Below are positions 13,930 to 16,273 of a DNA stretch of 16,273 bases, in pieces. Under the pieces are notes generated by a model that saw nothing but the letters and a program-made list of their open reading frames with translations, was not told the DNA's origin and did no database searches. Origin of the DNA: CAG-273 sp051891195 (GTDB taxonomy: Bacteria; Bacillota; Clostridia; TANB77; CAG-508); contig JBJFEZ010000012.1 in NCBI GenBank assembly GCA_051891195.1, positions 1-16,273 on the forward strand, read 5' to 3'. A program made the position numbers and the translations under genes. Within the stretch, counting starts at the first letter, position 1. The number at the start of each line of letters is the position of its first letter.

Positions 13930-14634
13930 TTAATTATTAATAGTTTTAAACTTCTTTAGTCTAACATTATATGCCTCCATAATTGCATCTTCAAATGCAA
14001 GTTTTGGATTCTCTACCCCCATAATTTTTAGTAATTTTAACGTAAAATATGGGTTTAATATTAAAAATGGTCCAATTAAATATGTAGCAAAAAAATTATT
14101 TTGATGAATACCTTCTAGCTTTGAACTTTTATTAATTCCTATTCCCTTATTTGCTTTAGAAAAATAGTTGTTTTGATTATCTCCATATAACATTGTAAAT
14201 TGGCTTTTAAAGCCTAGTATTTCTATATCTTCATACTCTCCTAAATAATAGCTATTATGTCTATGTAGCATATCTCTTTTGGCATATATATCAAAAATAT
14301 TAAGAGCATCTATTTTGCTTCCATCTTCATTTTCTATATATTTACCTAAAACTTCTATACTGTTTCCTGTAAATAAAAATACTTGTCCTTGTTCTATTTT
14401 TCTCTTAATATCTTCTATATATGGTTTTAATTGGCTAATTACTATTTCTTGCGATTTTTCTGACAATGTTCCCATATACACAAGTGAAATATCTTCTTGA
14501 TTTACAAATTTTGGTTCTTCGTCTATTGATGTTTCTATAATTTGTGAATCTGGTAAACATTTTTGTAAATACTTTATATTTCCCATATCTCCATTTAAAT
14601 TGCAAAACTCAGGATATAATACTTCAATTTTCAT
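13930..14634 (-). CDS. GatD-like class I amidotransferase-fold protein lacking glutaminase residues
   Basis: GatD normally hydrolyses glutamine and passes ammonia to MurT to amidate lipid II D-glutamate. This 234-aa protein follows the family plan (VLYPEFCNLNGDMGNIKYLQ; LNIFDIYAKRDM; SKLEGIHQNNFFATYLIGPFL), but the active site is changed. The nucleophile block, usually ICGGYQxLG, reads FTGNSIEVLG, placing T89 at the Cys position. The usual YLHGP reads YLIGP, placing I187 at the His position. GFENH reads GFKSQ, and the GGG-x-D block reads MGTLSE. Ammonia cannot be made by the usual route. The frame is open and full length, so it is not simple decay. It lies directly behind a MurT-like gene, after a 69-base gap. 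The ribosome site is poor (GTGAG, or GGGA 12 bases off). A structural, regulatory or neofunctionalised partner is possible. Confidence 0.75.
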   Translation of the reverse strand: MKIEVLYPEFCNLNGDMGNIKYLQKCLPDSQIIETSIDEEPKFVNQEDISLVYMGTLSEKSQEIVISQLKPYIEDIKRKIEQGQVFLFTGNSIEVLGKYIENEDGSKIDALNIFDIYAKRDMLHRHNSYYLGEYEDIEILGFKSQFTMLYGDNQNNYFSKANKGIGINKSSKLEGIHQNNFFATYLIGPFLILNPYFTLKLLKIMGVENPKLAFEDAIMEAYNVRLKKFKTINN

Positions 14635-14703
14635 ATTTACTCACATTCCCTTTCCTAAGGCACAAATCTGGTTTGAAAAGAATTCAACCTTTCCTCATTT
14701 TTT

Positions 14704-16077
14704 TTAATTATCAATTATCTCTTTAACCTTTTGTTTTATTTGCTTTGTTTCTTCTATTGAATATAAATCGTGTAAAATAAATATTTTTTCTATACCTTCT
14801 AATTTTAGTTCACTTGTTGCTTCAATTAAATCCTTTTTATGCACTATTTTTTCAGGGCTAATATTTGCCATTAGTAGTCGTACATAAGAGTCTAAATAAC
14901 GTGGTCCAGCAACAATAATTTGTTTAATACTTTCATCATTTAAAAATTCATAGTCTGTATCATATTGCCAAGCAGTATTTTCAGAACCTTTAGCTTCTTC
15001 GTGTAAATCGTCTAAAATAACTATTACTGCCTTGTTTCCTGACTGATTTTTTGTATAATCAAATGCTCTTGAACAAGCTATAGGGTTCATTCCTTTAGCT
15101 AAATGCGTTACTATTTTATATCCTTTATATTCTTCTTCACTATATCTTGTTTCTACTATTTTTAGTTCTTTAAATGAAGCATTTATTTGTTCTTGTGATA
15201 GTCCTAATTGTTTTAATACTATAATTACTGCTAGCATATTGTATATATTTATAATGTTATCACTAATTAAGTCATATACTTCTACAGACTCTTTTGATAC
15301 TATAGTCATTTTTTTATTTTCTATATCTAATTTAGTTAGCTTATAGTCTGCATCTGGTGTTTTAAAGTCACAATTTGGGCAATGCGCTTTTCCAATATGA
15401 TGATATCTTACATAGTCATATTCTAACTTACTATGGCATTTTGGACATACTCTTATATCTCTTACAATGTTTTCGCATTTTTCTAAGTCTGTTGGTAGCT
15501 TGTCTATACTAAAATATATTTTTGGGTTACCATCTGCAATATGGCTACAAATAATATCGTCTGCATTTTCAATCATTATAGTTTCTTTTGGAATATATTT
15601 ATTTAATATATCTGAAATAAACTCTGTATGTGCATTTCTCATTAATGAATCTCTAAACAAATTAGTACAAACCAGATATGTTGGTGTTATGTATGGATAT
15701 ATTTTATTTGCACTTCTTTCGTCTATTTCTAGTACAGCCAACTCTTTTTTAGCTTTTCCCATAAAATTTACACCCTGAATAAGAGTTGTAGCAACTCCTC
15801 CATCTATATTTGAACCATATTTATTGTTTATAAAGTCAAATTTATTTTGCTCTAATGTGTCATTTATCATATTACATACTGTAGTTTTTCCATTTGTTCC
15901 TGTTACGCCAACAATAGTTTTAGGTTTTTCTAACATTCCTAAAAAGTTAGGGCATAATAGTAAAGCTATTTTCCCTGGAAAATATGTTGCATTTCTTCTT
16001 AATATTTTTAATGCAAAAGAAGAAAACTTTGCTATCCAAAGTGTTATATAAAATCTAAATGTTTTTTTATTATTCAT
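14704..16077 (-). CDS. MurT-like Mur ligase family protein
   Basis: MurT ATP-dependently amidates D-iso-glutamate of lipid II using ammonia from GatD. The 457-aa protein has the MurT N-terminus (WIAKFSSFALKILRRNATYFPGKIALLL), P-loop GVTGTNGKTT (K64), LAVLEIDERS, TNLFRD and ENADD. The MurT-specific zinc ribbon is present (C211/C214 and C233/C236), as is the C-terminal domain. Some blocks depart from what I recall of the family: the stretch usually near DGRDVSWxWD reads GSENTAWQYD, KNPAG reads GMNPIAC, and FRDQLDRYGE reads FRDSLMRNAH. GAGGAGAT and a good promoter precede the ATG. With the degenerate GatD-like neighbour this may be a divergent pair with another substrate or nitrogen source; ordinary MurT activity is not excluded. 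Confidence 0.82.
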   Translation of the reverse strand: MNNKKTFRFYITLWIAKFSSFALKILRRNATYFPGKIALLLCPNFLGMLEKPKTIVGVTGTNGKTTVCNMINDTLEQNKFDFINNKYGSNIDGGVATTLIQGVNFMGKAKKELAVLEIDERSANKIYPYITPTYLVCTNLFRDSLMRNAHTEFISDILNKYIPKETIMIENADDIICSHIADGNPKIYFSIDKLPTDLEKCENIVRDIRVCPKCHSKLEYDYVRYHHIGKAHCPNCDFKTPDADYKLTKLDIENKKMTIVSKESVEVYDLISDNIINIYNMLAVIIVLKQLGLSQEQINASFKELKIVETRYSEEEYKGYKIVTHLAKGMNPIACSRAFDYTKNQSGNKAVIVILDDLHEEAKGSENTAWQYDTDYEFLNDESIKQIIVAGPRYLDSYVRLLMANISPEKIVHKKDLIEATSELKLEGIEKIFILHDLYSIEETKQIKQKVKEIIDN

Positions 16078-16106
16078 AAAATATATCTCCTCTTTTTTCT
16101 TTTATT

Positions 16107-16135
16107 ATTGTATATGTATTTTTCTTATTTATCAA
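16107..16135 (-). promoter_or_regulatory. Promoter of the MurT/GatD-like pair
   Basis: On the minus strand TTGATA (16135-16130), a 17-base spacer and TACAAT (16112-16107) lie about 30 bases upstream of the ATG. Confidence 0.6.
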
Positions 16136-16224
16136 GTATTTTGCATTATTTTTATAATTAAAAAAATAACTAATTTTTCCCATAGAAAAGAACCCACTTA
16201 TTAAACTTTTTTGTCTAATAGACC

Positions 16225-16273
16225 TTGTCAAGATTAGTGTGTGAATTTTTATATTTTATTTTATAGAAGGTGA
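16225..16273 (+). promoter_or_regulatory. Leader of a plus-strand gene beginning just beyond the window
   Basis: TTGTCA (16225-16230) with a TATATT (16250-16255) at a long 19-base spacing, and AAGGTGA at 16267-16273, a good anti-SD match, suggest a divergent gene starting right after the window. A short palindrome GTCTAATAGAC (16213-16223) sits just upstream of the -35 and could be an operator. No coding sequence is visible inside the window. Confidence 0.4.

Noticed and set aside
13930..14634. Calling the GatD-like gene a pseudogene
   Set aside because: The frame is open over the normal length with conserved blocks outside the active site, so loss of catalytic residues looks selective rather than decay.
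15467..16051. Plus-strand open frames opposite the MurT-like gene
   Set aside because: Antisense shadows; the minus strand carries a P-loop and zinc ribbon.

Overview
The window is low-GC, AT-rich DNA from a spore-forming member of the Bacillota, most likely class Clostridia. Support comes from AT-biased codons and AGGAGG-type ribosome sites, the gene order rlmN-prpC-prkC-rsgA-rpe with rpmB and spoVM nearby (known from Bacillus and Clostridia), a zinc-type (four-cysteine) L28 protein, a MurT/GatD-like pair and a tiny SpoVM-like sporulation gene. I cannot assign a genus. No tRNA, rRNA, CRISPR array, transposase or phage gene was seen.

Layout, left to right. (1) 85-557: a lone receiver-domain protein on the minus strand with its own promoter and terminator, and visibly more GC-rich codons than its neighbours. 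(2) 574-790: a non-coding, almost fully self-complementary element of about 217 bp (MITE-like); one end of it recurs at 5113-5162. (3) 908-2316: an NfeD-like / SPFH (stomatin) membrane pair on the plus strand. (4) 2355-4227 minus: ruvA followed by rarA; rarA carries an apparent single-base frameshift that puts its last ~40 codons out of frame. (5) 4427-5131 plus: a TcdA-type E1-like enzyme whose last codons and stop lie inside the second repeat copy. (6) 5274-5471 plus: rpmB. (7) 5579-5822 minus: two very short genes, a SpoVM homologue of 25 aa and a 49-aa membrane protein, behind a possible sigma-E promoter. (8) 5962-8410 plus: a 78-aa membrane protein, endonuclease III, a 49-aa Cys-rich protein starting at TTG, and an exported membrane protein with bactofilin-like repeats. 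(9) 8459-13832 minus: rlmN, prpC, prkC, rsgA, rpe, with a strong hairpin between prkC and rsgA. (10) 13930-16077 minus: a MurT-like ligase followed by a GatD-like protein in which the glutaminase Cys and His positions are not conserved. The last bases look like the ribosome site of a plus-strand gene that starts just outside the window.

Functionally the right half centres on cell-envelope and growth control: the PASTA kinase PrkC and its phosphatase PrpC, with RsgA (ribosome assembly GTPase), RlmN (rRNA/tRNA methylation) and a divergent Mur-ligase pair. The left half holds membrane-domain proteins and DNA-repair genes (ruvA, rarA, nth). The observations most worth following are the catalytically degenerate GatD/MurT pair, the overlooked spoVM operon, the palindromic repeat that supplies a gene's stop codon, and the rarA frameshift.
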